The notes beneath the pieces are model-generated. The model searched no databases, had not been told where the DNA came from, and was given only the letters and a program-made list of their open reading frames with translations. Shown here in pieces: positions 31,865 through 43,590 of a stretch of 64,000 bases of DNA. The stretch's first letter is position 1; each line of letters starts with the position of its first letter. This stretch comes from Hydrangea macrophylla (lineage: Eukaryota; Streptophyta; Magnoliopsida; Cornales; Hydrangeaceae): the NCBI GenBank assembly GCA_033977485.1, contig CM066991.1:128607999-128671998 (forward strand), read 5' to 3'. The position numbers and the translations under genes were made by a program.

Positions 31865-33989
31865 TGTCACACCCGTTCCAAAAATTTCATGGTTTTTATA
31901 TGCATATTCAGATTTTGTGGATTATCAATGTTAGTTGATAATGGTGGATTGAGGTTGACTGTGAGTCAACGGTAAGGTGTCAGTGAGGACACAGGAACAT
32001 GGAAGTTCATATTGCATAATCATGAGTAAATGACATTTATATGATTTAAATGTTATTTGACCTTATCTGGTGTTTCTATGAATAGTAATTATACCTGTGT
32101 AGTATAATTCTGGTAAATTTGGATATGATAGTATCATTTCGAGAACTGTGGTGAGAACGTGAGAGATACGTTAATTAAAAAGGTAGGTTGTGTAGAGATT
32201 TCACAGAATATAGTTTTCGGACGTTATTTTGGACCAAACGAAACTTAGTCGGAAACTTTTGAAATTTATAGTTTTCACTCGTAAAGTTATAAAATGGATG
32301 TGCGCGAAGTTTCGAGAACTAATTAGAAGTTTTGAGAAACTTGCGGGGAGGTAAACACAATTTCCGAGAAGTTTGCCTATAAATAGAAGTGGATGAGATT
32401 TCATTCTCATCCACAACTTTTATAAATATCTAGAGAGAGGAGAGAGAAGGGAGATTTGGAGCCAACGGGCTTTGCAACGCCGAGCGACGACCGTTCGTCC
32501 GTCAGATTTTCTCCAGATTTCAGATTTGAACTCGTGGAGGTAAGATCTCCGTTTTGATACCACTTAGGCCGTGTTTGGCCAAGTTTTTGTAAGATCTTAA
32601 TTTTAGACTTTTGGGAAAAACAGGTATAAACTTGTAGGAATTTTCTCAAATTCGAAATCCGACGTTTATTTAGCCTCCTAGTTGATCCTTCAAAGTTTGG
32701 GGGAAATCGCACGAGGTATGAAGTTCTAACTTGTGAAATATAGGGAAATGCATGTTTTATATTTCGACGATGAAATTGTGATCCGGGCGAAATCCATGTG
32801 TTAATTGTAGGCCCGTTAATTATACACGCACTAAATTGTGAAAAGCATGTCTAAATTTACGCGAGCACGTTAAGTTGTCTATGTGGGTCAAAGGGGAGTC
32901 TTATACAAATTCATGCCGGAGTAAGCTTCTCAATGTTTGAGAATTTAGTAGCGACGGCTACTGTGCATGGTTGATAGACTTGGACTTGCCATGGCACTTG
33001 TGGATACAATGGTTGATAGACTTGGACTTGCCATTGGTATCGCGGTTTAAGGCTTGGACTTGCCGCTACCGGATGAATGCGTATTTTCCTCCCTAGAGAC
33101 TATTGTATGATTTATGAGATTAAAGCATGGTTTGTCATATATTGTACATGTTAGACTTGTACGCTCAGCATATAGCTGAGCAGTGGAGATGTACTCCATT
33201 GCAGGTAAAAAGAAAGACAAGAAGAAGCGCGATGAGTGAGGCCGATGAACGCCGGGAATGTCACCTTTGTATATGTTTTTGTTTTAAATCCTAGACTTGT
33301 GTAAGGATTTGAATATTGTTGTATGTTGTAATAGAGACATGGATTAATTTTCACAGTATGGAAATCTTGTAATTGAATGTCTGTAATTGTGTTTTAATAT
33401 GTTGGAAATCAGTTATGGTTGTGTTTGTTGTTGGTTTTGAGAAGCATGTGTTGTTTAATTTCATCACAGGGCTGCCAGCAGTGGAGCAGTCGATTGGACC
33501 CAGGGTCAGTCGACTGGATCTCGTGTATTGGAGACACTGTAAGTGAATCATAGAAAAGCAGTCGACTGAACCCCTTCATCAGTCGACTGAACCACTGTTG
33601 ATTTTGGCTACTGCTCTAATAATAGAAAAAGCAGTCGACTGGTTTCCTCTAAGCAGTCGACTGGGCAGTCGACTGGACCTCTGTTGAGGATTTAGGGTTT
33701 TAGTTTCTGCCAGGCACAGTCGACTGGACCCTAGTACAGTCGACTGGACAGTCGACTGAACCTCTGTATTTCGAAATGGATTCTTGTAAACACTTTTGAT
33801 TGAACAAAACTTTTTATAACTCCGATTTCAATGGATTTTGTAAACTCAGAGGGTAATGTTCCCTAAGTTTTAAAAACCCAGGGTTGTTTTAAAGTTCTTT
33901 CCGCTGCGTTTATTTATAAGATTGTTTGGTTGAGCCTTGGTGGCGTGCCACGTGTCCTATTTCCACGCGTAGTGGGATGGGTCGTGACA
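31865..33989 (+). mobile_element. 5' LTR of B1
   Basis: Begins TGTCACACCCGTTCC and ends GGGTCGTGACA. It contains a TATA box (TATAAATA, near 32381), a splice-donor-like GAGGTAAG (GT at 32540), tandem repeats with GACTTGGACTTGCC (32965-33075), a hairpin GCTCAGCATATAGCTGAGC (33162-33180), a 3' splice-like TTGCAG (AG at 33203-33204) and an array of CAGTCGACTG (33482-33758). Confidence 0.93.
33482..33758. repeat. Palindrome array in the B1 5' LTR (CAGTCGACTG)
   Basis: Nine exact copies of the 10-bp palindrome CAGTCGACTG plus one CAGTCGATTG, at irregular spacing, often followed by GACC or AACC. The 3' LTR has the same set (40363-40635). Confidence 0.92.
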
Positions 33990-33994
33990 TTTAT

Positions 33995-34006
33995 TGGTAT
34001 CAGAGC
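33995..34006 (+). other. Primer binding site (initiator tRNA-Met)
   Basis: TGGTATCAGAGC, complementary to the 3' end of initiator methionine tRNA, five bases after the LTR. Confidence 0.9.
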
Positions 34007-34193
34007 TAGAGGTAACAAAACTTTGGGAACGTTCGACGACGAGTGGAGTGTTGAGTGAATTGCCACATGTTTTCAATTGCATTCATGTATCTTAGAGATG
34101 TTTGATGCATATGGACGTTGTTTTACTTACATACTATTGTTATTGTTGTACATGCATAGTGTTTATGCATTGAGAAACTACAGGATTGTGATC

Positions 34194-35276
34194 ATGGATG
34201 ACCGAGAGTTATCACCCCATACCCGACGAATGAATGAAATGGCAGAAATGATGGGGAACATGGGGGAAATGATACGGAATATATCGGAGCGACTGCCTCC
34301 CACACCTCACATTGAAGTGGAACCAATAACTGTAGTAAATGCACCTGAAAATAGGGGTATGAGATCAATATCCGAACAGTTTACTCGAAAGAAACCGATG
34401 GAATTTCATGGGACCCCCGATGCAACGCTTGCAGAACATTGGATAATGGACATGGAACGAATCTTCCGATCTATCCCGATGACCGATAGAGAGAAGATGG
34501 AAAATGCAAGTGATGTACTGAAGGGTGAAGCTCAGAACTGGTGGGTAAATGTACTAGATCAAGGGGCACCGATTACTTGGGAAGGGTTCAAGGCGGAATT
34601 CAATCGCCGGTTCTTTCCGCGTGCCGCCTACAATGCAAAGAAGCGAGAATTTGATAACTTGAAGCAAGGAGACATGACTGTGACGGAGTATACTTCCAAG
34701 TATAATGCGTTGTTGAGATTTGGAAAGGGTTCTGTACCAGAGGAGGAAGATAGGGCAAGGAAATTTGAAGAGGGCTTAAGGGAAAATATTCGTTTGAGGG
34801 TAGAGACTTACGAGCATTCGACCGTGGCAGCAGTACAACAAACGGCACTAGTGGCCGAGAGTGGGATGGAAAGGTCGAGGCAGAATCAGCACGGAAAATG
34901 AAGCAATGAGAGTGGGGATAGGAACCAAGGCGGATCTTTCAAGAGACCGTTTCAAAGAGGCTCTGGTTCTAGTTTCAGTGAATTGAGGAAGACGACAAGT
35001 AACATACCGTTGTGTTCACTTTGCAACTGACCACACTCAGGCCGATGTTTCATGACCAAACCCCAGAACAGGAACCAAGGCGGGGGTAGTATAAATTCAA
35101 CACCCGACATGAGAGGTAAGTGTTACGATTGTGGAGTATTTGGGCACCAAGCCAGGGATTGCTCGAGGAAGTATCTTCAGCAAGGAGCTAGTTCTATGGC
35201 TTCCAGTGGGTCGAAGCCTAGACAGTCCAATGACGGAGGACAAAGGATGGAACAACGTCAAGGAAGAGCATATCAG
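34194..35276 (+). pseudogene. B1 gag with two in-frame stops
   Basis: The likely start is the ATG at 34194; the frame is open upstream to 34077, but that part is a hydrophobic leader unlike gag. A capsid-like region lies at about 34370-34830 (KKPMEFHG, EHWIMDMERIF, KGEAQNWW, FFPRAAYNAKKREF). TGA stops lie at 34899-34901 and 35028-35030. The second falls inside the first of two zinc knuckles (CSLC...H...C). The second knuckle, CYDCGVFGHQARDC, is complete. It would package element RNA if intact. No frameshift is seen in this part. Confidence 0.85.
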
Positions 35277-38200
35277 ATGAACCCAGGAGATGTGACTGCT
35301 TTCGAGACAGTAGTCTCAGGTATGGTGCTTGTATGTTCGCACTTAGCACGCATACTTGTTGACTCGGGATCTACGCATTCATTTGTATCACATGCTTTTG
35401 TTGAACATTTGAATGTTAAATCGGCACCGTTAGGATATGAATTGTCTATTGCTGTGCCACTTAGTAAATCGATAGTGACGTCTACTATATATAAGAACTG
35501 TGAAATCAAACTAGGCGAGAAGTTGATGACTGTAGACCTTATACCGATTGGGGTGAATCATTTTGATGTGATACTGGGAATGGATTGGTTAGCCCTTAAC
35601 CAAGCTACGATAGATTGTGAACGGAAAGAAGTTAATTTTCGATCACCGGTACATGGGAACTTTTGTTTCCAAGGGAGTGGGGTTACACCGCCGCCGTATT
35701 TAATTTCAGCTATTCGGGCGGGAAGATTATTGAAAAAGGGATGTCACGGATTCCTATGTTCAGTGACTGATGTCTCAGCGACCGAATTCAAAGTAGAAGA
35801 CATTCCGATAGTGCGAGAATATTCAGATGTCTTTCCTGATGATCTACCAGATGTTCTTATTGAGAGAGAAATTGAATTCACCATTGAGGTAAAGCCAGAC
35901 TCAAGACCAGTATCCAAGGCACCGTATAGAATGGCACCACTAGAATTGAAGGAACTGAAGGTTCAACTACAAGAGTTACTTGATAAAGGTTTCATTCGAC
36001 CAAGTGTATCGCCGTAGGGAGCTCCAGTATTGTTTGTGAAGAAGAAAGATGGCTCAATGCGTATGTGTGTGGATTACCGGGAACTGAACAAGTTGACGAT
36101 TAAGAACAAGTACCCGTTACCCAGAATTGATGACTTATTTGATCAACTTCGTGGGGCACAAGTGTTCTCCAAGATAGACCTGAGATCGGGTTATCATCAG
36201 TTGAAAGTGAAGGCCGAAGATGTCGAGAAAACAGCTTTTAGAACGCGTTATGGACACTATGAGTTCTTAGTTATGCCATTTGGGGTTACTAATGCACCAG
36301 CTGCGTTCATGGACCTTATGAATCGAGTATTCAAAGATTATTTGGACGACTTTGTGATTGTATTCATTGACGATATCCTTGTTTATTCGCCAAGTGAGAT
36401 AGAACATGAGAACCACTTGAAGTTGATACTTCAGAGATTGCGAGAGAAGCAACTATTTGGAAAACTTAATAAATGTGAATTTTGGTTACCCAGTATTACT
36501 TTTCTTGGTCACGTAATTGACAAGAATGGAGTATCAGTTGATCCTCACAAAGTAGAAGCTGTATCAAATTGGCAAAGACCGACTTCCGTATCTGAAATTC
36601 GAAGTTTCTTGGGATTAGCCGGATACTACCGCCGTTTTATTGAACATTTCTCGAAGATTTCGTTGCCTATGACAAGGTTGATGAGAAAGTGAGTTACATT
36701 TGAATGGAGTCAGGAATGTGAAGACAGTTTCTAAGAATTAAAAGCACGACTAACGAGAGCACCTATCCTGACAATACCATCCGGAACCGAGGGGTTTGTG
36801 ATCTATAGTGATGCTTCACACAAAGGGTTGGGATGCGTGTTGATGCAAGGGGGTAAAGTGATTGCTTACGCTTCTAGACAGTTGAAGACACATGAGATTA
36901 ATTATCCGACTCATGATCTGGAATTAGCTGCAGTAATTCATGCTTTGAAGATTTGGAGACATTATTTGTACGGAGAAAAGTGTGAGATATTCACAGACCA
37001 CAAGAGTTTGAAATATATTTTCACCCAACGGGACTTGAACATGAGACAGCGAAGGTGGTTGGAGTTGATGAAAGATTATGATCTTTCGATTGAGTACCAT
37101 CCGGGGAAGGCGAATGTAGTAGCCGATGCATTAAGCCGGAAGACGCCGAGGAATTTAGCCGACGAGCTAACGCAACAAAAAGAGTTGATAAATGAGATGG
37201 AACGCTTAGAATTAGATGTGATTCCAGAGACTAATGGTGGTTTAATGATGGCGATCATGGCACACCCAGATATTATTGAAGAGATCAAGAAAGAACAATT
37301 TAACGATGTCTATTTGTGCAGAATGAAAGATGAGATATTTTTGGGAAAGCGACCTGGTTTTGTATTAGAACAAGGAACGTTGAAACTGGGAAACCGATTA
37401 TGTGTACCGAATGTGAAAGACTTGAAAGAGAGAATTCTAGAAGAAGCTCATAGTACAAAATATTCAGTGCACCCGGGAAGTAATAAGATGTACCGGAACT
37501 TAAGAGAAAACTTCTGGTGGAAGGGTATGAAGCGTGAAGTCGCTAAGTTTGTATCTGAATGTTCGGCATGTCAACAGGTTAAAGCTGAGAGACAAGTACC
37601 CGCGGGATTATTACAACCTTTACCTGTGTCAGAATGGAAGTGGGACGAGATCACGATGGATTTTCTTTCAGGATTTCCACGATCATCCAACAAGAATGAC
37701 AAGATTTGGGTTATTTATAGTCGATCGATTAACCAAGTCAGCTCATTTTCTACCGATCAAGACGACTAAACCGTCCAAGTTAGCGGAATTGTATGTGAAA
37801 GAGATTGTAAGGCTACATGGAGTCCCAGCTGTGATTATATCCGATCGCGATAGTAGTTTTACGTCAAGATTTTGGGGAAGTTTGCAAGAAGCTATAGGTA
37901 CGAAATTGAGTTTCAGTACTGCATTTCATCCTCAGACCGATGGACAGTCAGAGCGCATGATTCAGACGCTAGAGGATATGTTGAGACTTTGTGTATTAGA
38001 TTTTGGGAGCGATTGGGAGCACCACTTGCCGTTAATTGAATTTGCTTATAACAACGGGTTTCAGTCAAGTATTGGTATGGCACCGTATGAAGCTTTGTAT
38101 GGCCGTAAATGTCGATCACCGGTTTGTTGGACCGAAGTTGGAGAAAGGAAGTTGTTAGGACCTGAGTTAATACAGGTGACTACTGAAAAGGTGAAGTTGA

Positions 38201-38700
38201 TTCAAGAGCGACTCAAGGTAGCTCAGAGCCGATATAAGAGTTATGCAGACTTGAAACGACGACCGATGAATTTTGAAGTGGGAGATTTTGTATACTTGAG
38301 AACATCGCCTTCGAAAGGCATTGTACGATTTGGGAAGAGGGGAAAGCTAAATCCGAGATTCATAGGACCTTTTGAGATCCTAGAGAGGGCTGGTCCAGTA
38401 GCTTACCGATTGGCATTGTCATCCGAGTTGGAACATGTGCACAATGTGTTTCACGTGTCGATGTTGAGACGATGTATGACAGATGCGAATAAGATCATTG
38501 TACCTGAACCGTTGCAAATTCAGGGGGACTTGACTTATGTGGAATAACCAGTGGAGATTCTAGATCGCAAAGAACAAGTTTTGAGAACCAAGACTATTCC
38601 AATGGTGAAAGTGCTATGGCGTAGCCATACGGTGGAAGAGGCTACATGGGAAAATGAGGAAGACATGAGGAATGAGTATCCATACTTATTCGACGCATGA
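35277..38700 (+). pseudogene. B1 pol (PR-RT-RH-IN-chromodomain) with stops and a frameshift
   Basis: Protease: ILVDSGSTHSFVS and ILGMDWL. A TAG at 36015-36017 interrupts just before [12 protein letters not shown]. Reverse transcriptase: [24 protein letters not shown] at 36690-36692 and TAA at 36732-36734 lie before RNase H ([23 protein letters not shown]). Integrase: an H-H-C-C zinc site (HSTKYSVH...CSACQQ). Four extra bases (TATA, 37716-37719) shift the frame inside the catalytic core, which resumes with ISDRDSSF and [13 protein letters not shown] at 38545-38547 precedes a chromodomain-like end (EEATWENEEDM) that finishes at the TGA at 38698-38700. Most stops fit C-to-T or G-to-A changes. 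Confidence 0.9.
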
Positions 38701-38727
38701 GGTAAAGTTTGGGGACAAACTTCCTTT

Positions 38728-38741
38728 TTAGAGGGAAGAGT
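38728..38741 (+). other. Polypurine tract of B1
   Basis: Purine run GAGGGAAGAG directly before TGTCACACCC of the 3' LTR; the plus-strand primer site. Confidence 0.75.
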
Positions 38742-40865
38742 TGTCACACCCGTTCCAAAAATTTCATGGTTTTTATATGCATATTCAGATTTTGTGGATT
38801 ATCAATGTTAGTTGATAATGGTGGATTGAGGTTGACTGTGAGTCAACGGTAAGGTGTCAGTGAGGACACGGGAACATGGAAGTTCATATTGCATAATCAT
38901 GAGTAAATGACATTTATATGATTTAAATGTTATTTGACCTTATCTGGTGTTTCTATGAATAGTAATTATACCTGTGTAGTATAATTCTGGTAAATTTGGA
39001 TATGATAGTATCATTTCAAGAACTGTGGTGAGAACGTGAGAGATACGTTAATTAAAAAGGTAGGTTGTGTAGAGATTTCACAGAATATAGTTTTCGGACG
39101 TTATTTTGGACCAAACGAAACTTAGTCGGAAACTTTTGAAATTTATAGTTTTCACTCGTAAAGTTATAAAATGGATGTGCGCGAAGTTTCGAGAACTAAT
39201 TAGAAGTTTTGAGAAACTTGCGGGGAGGTAAACACAATTTCCGAGAAGTTTGCCTATAAATAGAAGTGGATGAGATTTCATTCTCATCCACAACTTTTAT
39301 AAATATCTAGAGAGAGGAGAGAGAAGGGAGATTTGGAGCCAACGGGCTTTGCGACGCCGATCGACGACCGTTCGTCCGTCATATTTTCTCCAGATTTCAG
39401 ATTTGAACTCGTGGAGGTAAGATCTCCGTTTTGATACCACTTAGGCCGTGTTTGGCCAAGTTTTTGTAAGATCTTAATTTTAGACTTTTGGGAAAAACAG
39501 GTATAAACTTGTAGGAATTTTCTCAAATTCGAAATCCGACGTTTATTTAGCCTCCTAGTTGATCCTTCAAAGTTTGGGGGAAATCGCACGAGGTATGAAG
39601 TTCTAACTTGTGAAATATAGGGAAATACATGTTTTATATTTCGACGACGAAATTGTGATCCGGGCGAAATCCATGTGTTAATTGTAGGCCCGTTAATTAT
39701 GCACGCGCTAAATTGTGAAAAGCATGTCTAAATTTACGCGAGCACGTTAAGTTGTCTATGTGGGTCAAAGAGGAGTCTTATACAAATTCATGCCGGAGTA
39801 AGCTTCTCGATGTTTGAGAATTTAGTAGCGACGGCTACTGTGCATGGTTGATAGACTTGGACTTGCCATGGCACTTGTGGATACAATGGTTGATAGACTT
39901 GGACTTGCCATTGGTATCGCGGTTTAAGGCTTGGACTTGCCGCTACCGGATGAATGCGTATTTTCCTCCCTAGAGACTATTGTATGATTTATGAGATTAA
40001 AGCATGGTTTGTCATATATTGTACATGTTAGACTTGTACGCTCAGCATATAGCTGAGCAGTGGAGATGTACTCCATTGCAGGTAAAAAGAAAGACAAGAA
40101 GAAGCGCGATGAGTGAGGCCGATGAACGCCGGGAATGTCACCTTTGTATATGTTTTTGTTTTAAATCCTAGACTTGTGTAAGGATTTGAATATTGTTGTA
40201 TGTTGTAATAGAGACATGGATTAATTTTCACAGTATGGAAATCTTGTAATTGAATGTCTGTAATTGTGTTTTAATATGTTGGAAATCAGTTATGGTTGTG
40301 TTTGTTGTTGGTTTTGAGAAGCATGTGTTGTTTAATTTCATCACAGGGCTGCCAGCAGTGGAGCAGTCGATTGGACCCAGGGTCAGTCGACTGGATCTTG
40401 TGTATTGGAGACACTGTAAGTGAATCATAGAAAAGCAGTCGACTGAACCCCTTCATCAGTCGACTGAACCACTGTTGATTTTGGCTACTGCTCTAATAAT
40501 ATAAAAGCAGTCGACTGGTTTCCTCTAAGCAGTCGACTGGGCAGTCGACTGGACCTCTGTTGAGGATTTAGGGTTTTAGTTTCTGCCAGGCACAGTCGAC
40601 TGGACCCTAGTACAGTCGACTGGACAGTCGACTGAACCTCTGTATTTCGAAATGGATTCTTGTGAACACTTTTGATTGAACAAAACTTTTTATAACTCCG
40701 ATTTCAATGGATTTTGTAGACTCAGAGGGTAATGTTCCCTAAGTTTTAAAAATCCAGGGTTGTTTTAAAGTTCTTTCCGCTGCGTTTATTTATAAGATTG
40801 TTTGGTTGAGCCTTGGTGGCGTGCCACGTGTCCTATTTCCACGCGTAGTGGGATGGGTCGTGACA
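38742..40865 (+). mobile_element. 3' LTR of B1
   Basis: 2,124 bp, collinear with the 5' LTR, with the same TATA box, hairpin, splice-like sites (GT 39417, AG 40080-40081) and palindrome array (40363-40635). Differences from the 5' LTR are scattered single bases and one small indel. Confidence 0.93.
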
Positions 40866-42689
40866 ACATGATAGTCTGGACGGGGAATGTCCAGGCAATA
40901 ACGACCGTCAACTTACTAAGAGCTGAGTGAATAGAAGCTCACAACATACCAATTGTATACCGTAATAACAAGTTATAAAAGTCATAAGATATAGTTCTAC
41001 TAAGTAATATCTTCTCTTTATTCAACGTCGTTACTCAACCCTTATCGTCTTATTATCCTAAGACCGATAATCGACACGATAACCAGCATACTTTGACTGA
41101 AAGAACAGACTCAATCGTTTAACTTATATAACATACCATCATTATGTCCATCGTTCGTTAAGGATATATATCATCCATCGCATGTTATGGACACCACGTC
41201 AGTCCATTCCCTGTTCGTTAAGGATATAACACATCCACCGCATGTCAGGGTACAACGCTTTGAACAACAACATATTAAATCTATTGCCACGACTCATCAA
41301 AGTATACCAGTGATCCCCATCCACCGCCCGTTAAGGATATATATAACCCATCCACCGCTCGTTAAGAATATAACATGGATCATCTGGCTATCTTAGGACT
41401 ACATGGTCTTGCCCACTACTCGTTAAGGATATAATGTGAAAGCATATCATGACTAGGCGTCCGCCCACATACCAATTCCCGAACTTATCAAACCTACTTA
41501 AGCTCAGTACTAATACTGACACATGACAATTCCAACGTGGCCTGACTACTCTGGTTGAAATGAACGGACATCGAACTCATACATGAACCGCATAATATCT
41601 AACGTCACCACGTTAATATGTTATTCTTAATCGTACTTATCTTTGCTGTCACATTATCTATGATCAACCCATAATCGCTTAATAGAAGTCCAAATCGAGA
41701 ATCGAACAATTGAACCCTTTATGTAATAAACAAAAGAAACAATCCATGTTCTGCTAATGCCAATCGATTGGGATAAGGGTCTATCGATTGGGATAAAATA
41801 TGTAACAATCGATTGGGAAAACATGTCAATCGATTGAATCTAAAACAATGTTAATCGATTGCTAACTTTGGCAATCAAATGGGTTACAAATAATGGCAAT
41901 CAATTGGGAATCTATCCAAACGATTCCCAATCAATTGGGACTCAATTGATGTCAATCGATTAAGTCATGCCTCAAGTGTATAGGTTCAATTAAAATAATA
42001 AAATACCTTTTGACCGGTGTAAAGATATAGAAGTAGCTCAATTTTACCATTTTAATGAAGTACGGGCAAATTGCTTATGAGCATGATTCATGGCGAAAAC
42101 TACCCCATAATGCTTGAAAATAAATTAACTAACTAATCTAAACTAAAACCATGAAACAAGTTCACAAACTATTGAAAATTCAAGTTAAGATCCATTAACG
42201 TCATGCTCGTTAACATTATTCATATATATTAGAGAACATCAAATCCTATGAAACTTTACTTAAACATCCATTGATCCTTGGATTATGAGCTACCCAATGA
42301 AAACATGCATGGAAATCAAGTAATATACCGCTTCATTGCTCTTTCCTAACTAGGAGTTTAGCCTAACATAGTAAAATTGAATCTAAACATCATATTAATG
42401 GAAATATAATAAAAAAAATTTCACAAAATAGATTTGAAAAGTAAGATCTGAATACTAACTAAAAAAAAAACCCAAGTTGAATGATTATAGAACATTTGTA
42501 TTAGAGAAATCTTCAATTTAGGACTTGAAATCCTCAACTATTTGCTTGAATCAAAACTAGGGTTTTAAGAACCCTAGGATCTCCTATATCTTCTCTAAAA
42601 CTCGTATATAATGTATATTGTATCGATTTTGGACGATCTATCCTAATATATATATATATATAGGTTTAGAAGTTTCAAAATCGAAAATC

Positions 42690-42790
42690 TCTGTTTCCCA
42701 CAATTCTGACGAGCGCGACCGGTCTCGCATATGTTCAGGATCGGTCCTGGTCATGACCAGTCATGACCGGTCCTGGTCAATTTTCAGGAT
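42690..42790. repeat. GGTCATGACC palindromes in the LTR A3 extra segment
   Basis: GGTCCTGGTCATGACCAG is followed at once by TCATGACCGGTCCTGGTC, giving overlapping palindromes within the 0.9-kb segment that A1 and A2 lack. Confidence 0.7.
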
Positions 42791-43085
42791 CTTCTTCTTT
42801 TTGTTCTTCTAACCAACTTTCTCTCTTGCGCCATCATGCACTTCATCTTCCTTATGCTTTTATATTATGCAAAATAGTGTACTTGTGCAAATATTACTAG
42901 TAATGTCTTATTTATGTAATCGTATTGAAATAAGCATAAGTCTTTATAATTAGGGAGGAAAACATGTATAATTACTCTTATTAGCGCTCTCGGATATACA
43001 ATATCCGTCGCTTGTCACTCAGCTTCTCTTTCCCTTCTTCTTTCTCTCCTCTTCTTTTTGTTCTTCTCTTCTTCCTCCAGAGAGT

Positions 43086-43097
43086 GTGTGTGTATGG

Positions 43098-43132
<35 letters not shown>
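43086..43132. repeat. (GT)n(AT)n microsatellite in LTR A3
   Basis: TGTG and TATA runs near the predicted leader of the reverse LTR. Confidence 0.85.
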
Positions 43133-43133
<1 letters not shown>

Positions 43134-43590
43134 GGATGTGTGGTTGTATATATGATACATATATATGATATGTATATCAATCACTCTTAACCCAAACTGA
43201 TGAAAGAGTTTCAAATGGACAAATTGGGCTCATATATATAGAGAAATGGGATGCCATGTGTCAACAAACAAATCAAAGTTGAAAACTTATCTCTGCAGAT
43301 GGCAATCAATTGGAAGCAGAAGCAATAACAATCAATTGGTTACAGATATTTGATGGCAATCGATTATGAGTTAAGGGAAATCGATTGGTAGATGCCACGT
43401 AATGAATTCAGGTCAGCAGGATGGCAATGATTGGGAAAAATGGAAATTGATTGGTATGCAAATAGTGGCAATCGATTGGAATAAAAAAAATAATCGATTG
43501 GTTTACCAAATGAAGGGTAAGGGTTATACAAGTACAAATACGAAGTCTTATTAATAATATATACTCCAAAATACAGGGTATTACAAAAGG

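Larger units (their letters stand above)
31865..40865 (+). mobile_element. Complete Ty3/gypsy chromovirus B1 (9,001 bp)
   Basis: Order: 5' LTR (31865-33989), primer binding site, gag, protease, reverse transcriptase, RNase H, integrase, chromodomain, polypurine tract, 3' LTR (38742-40865). ACATG flanks it exactly (31860-31864 and 40866-40870). LTRs differ at roughly 15-17 positions by eye over 2,125 bp, so insertion is recent. The coding region carries six in-frame stops and a 4-base insertion, so this copy cannot make its own polyprotein. The chromodomain and primer site place it among plant chromoviruses, possibly the Tekay/Del group. Confidence 0.93.
31454..43585 (-). mobile_element. LTR A3 (family A, reverse), split by element B1
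   Basis: It starts TGTCACGCCCCGGAGCAGC (the complement of the end of A1/A2) and ends ACAGGGTATTACA (the complement of their start). The 31454-31864 and 40871-43585 parts join across B1. The flanks are GAAGG (31449-31453) and AAAGG (43586-43590). Without B1 it is about 3.13 kb, some 0.9 kb longer than A1/A2; the excess lies mainly at about 41990-43200, between the second palindrome array and the TATA box. CAATCGATTG sites, many mutated, lie at 41760-41965 and 43300-43500. The TATA box is near 43235 on the minus strand. Confidence 0.82.
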
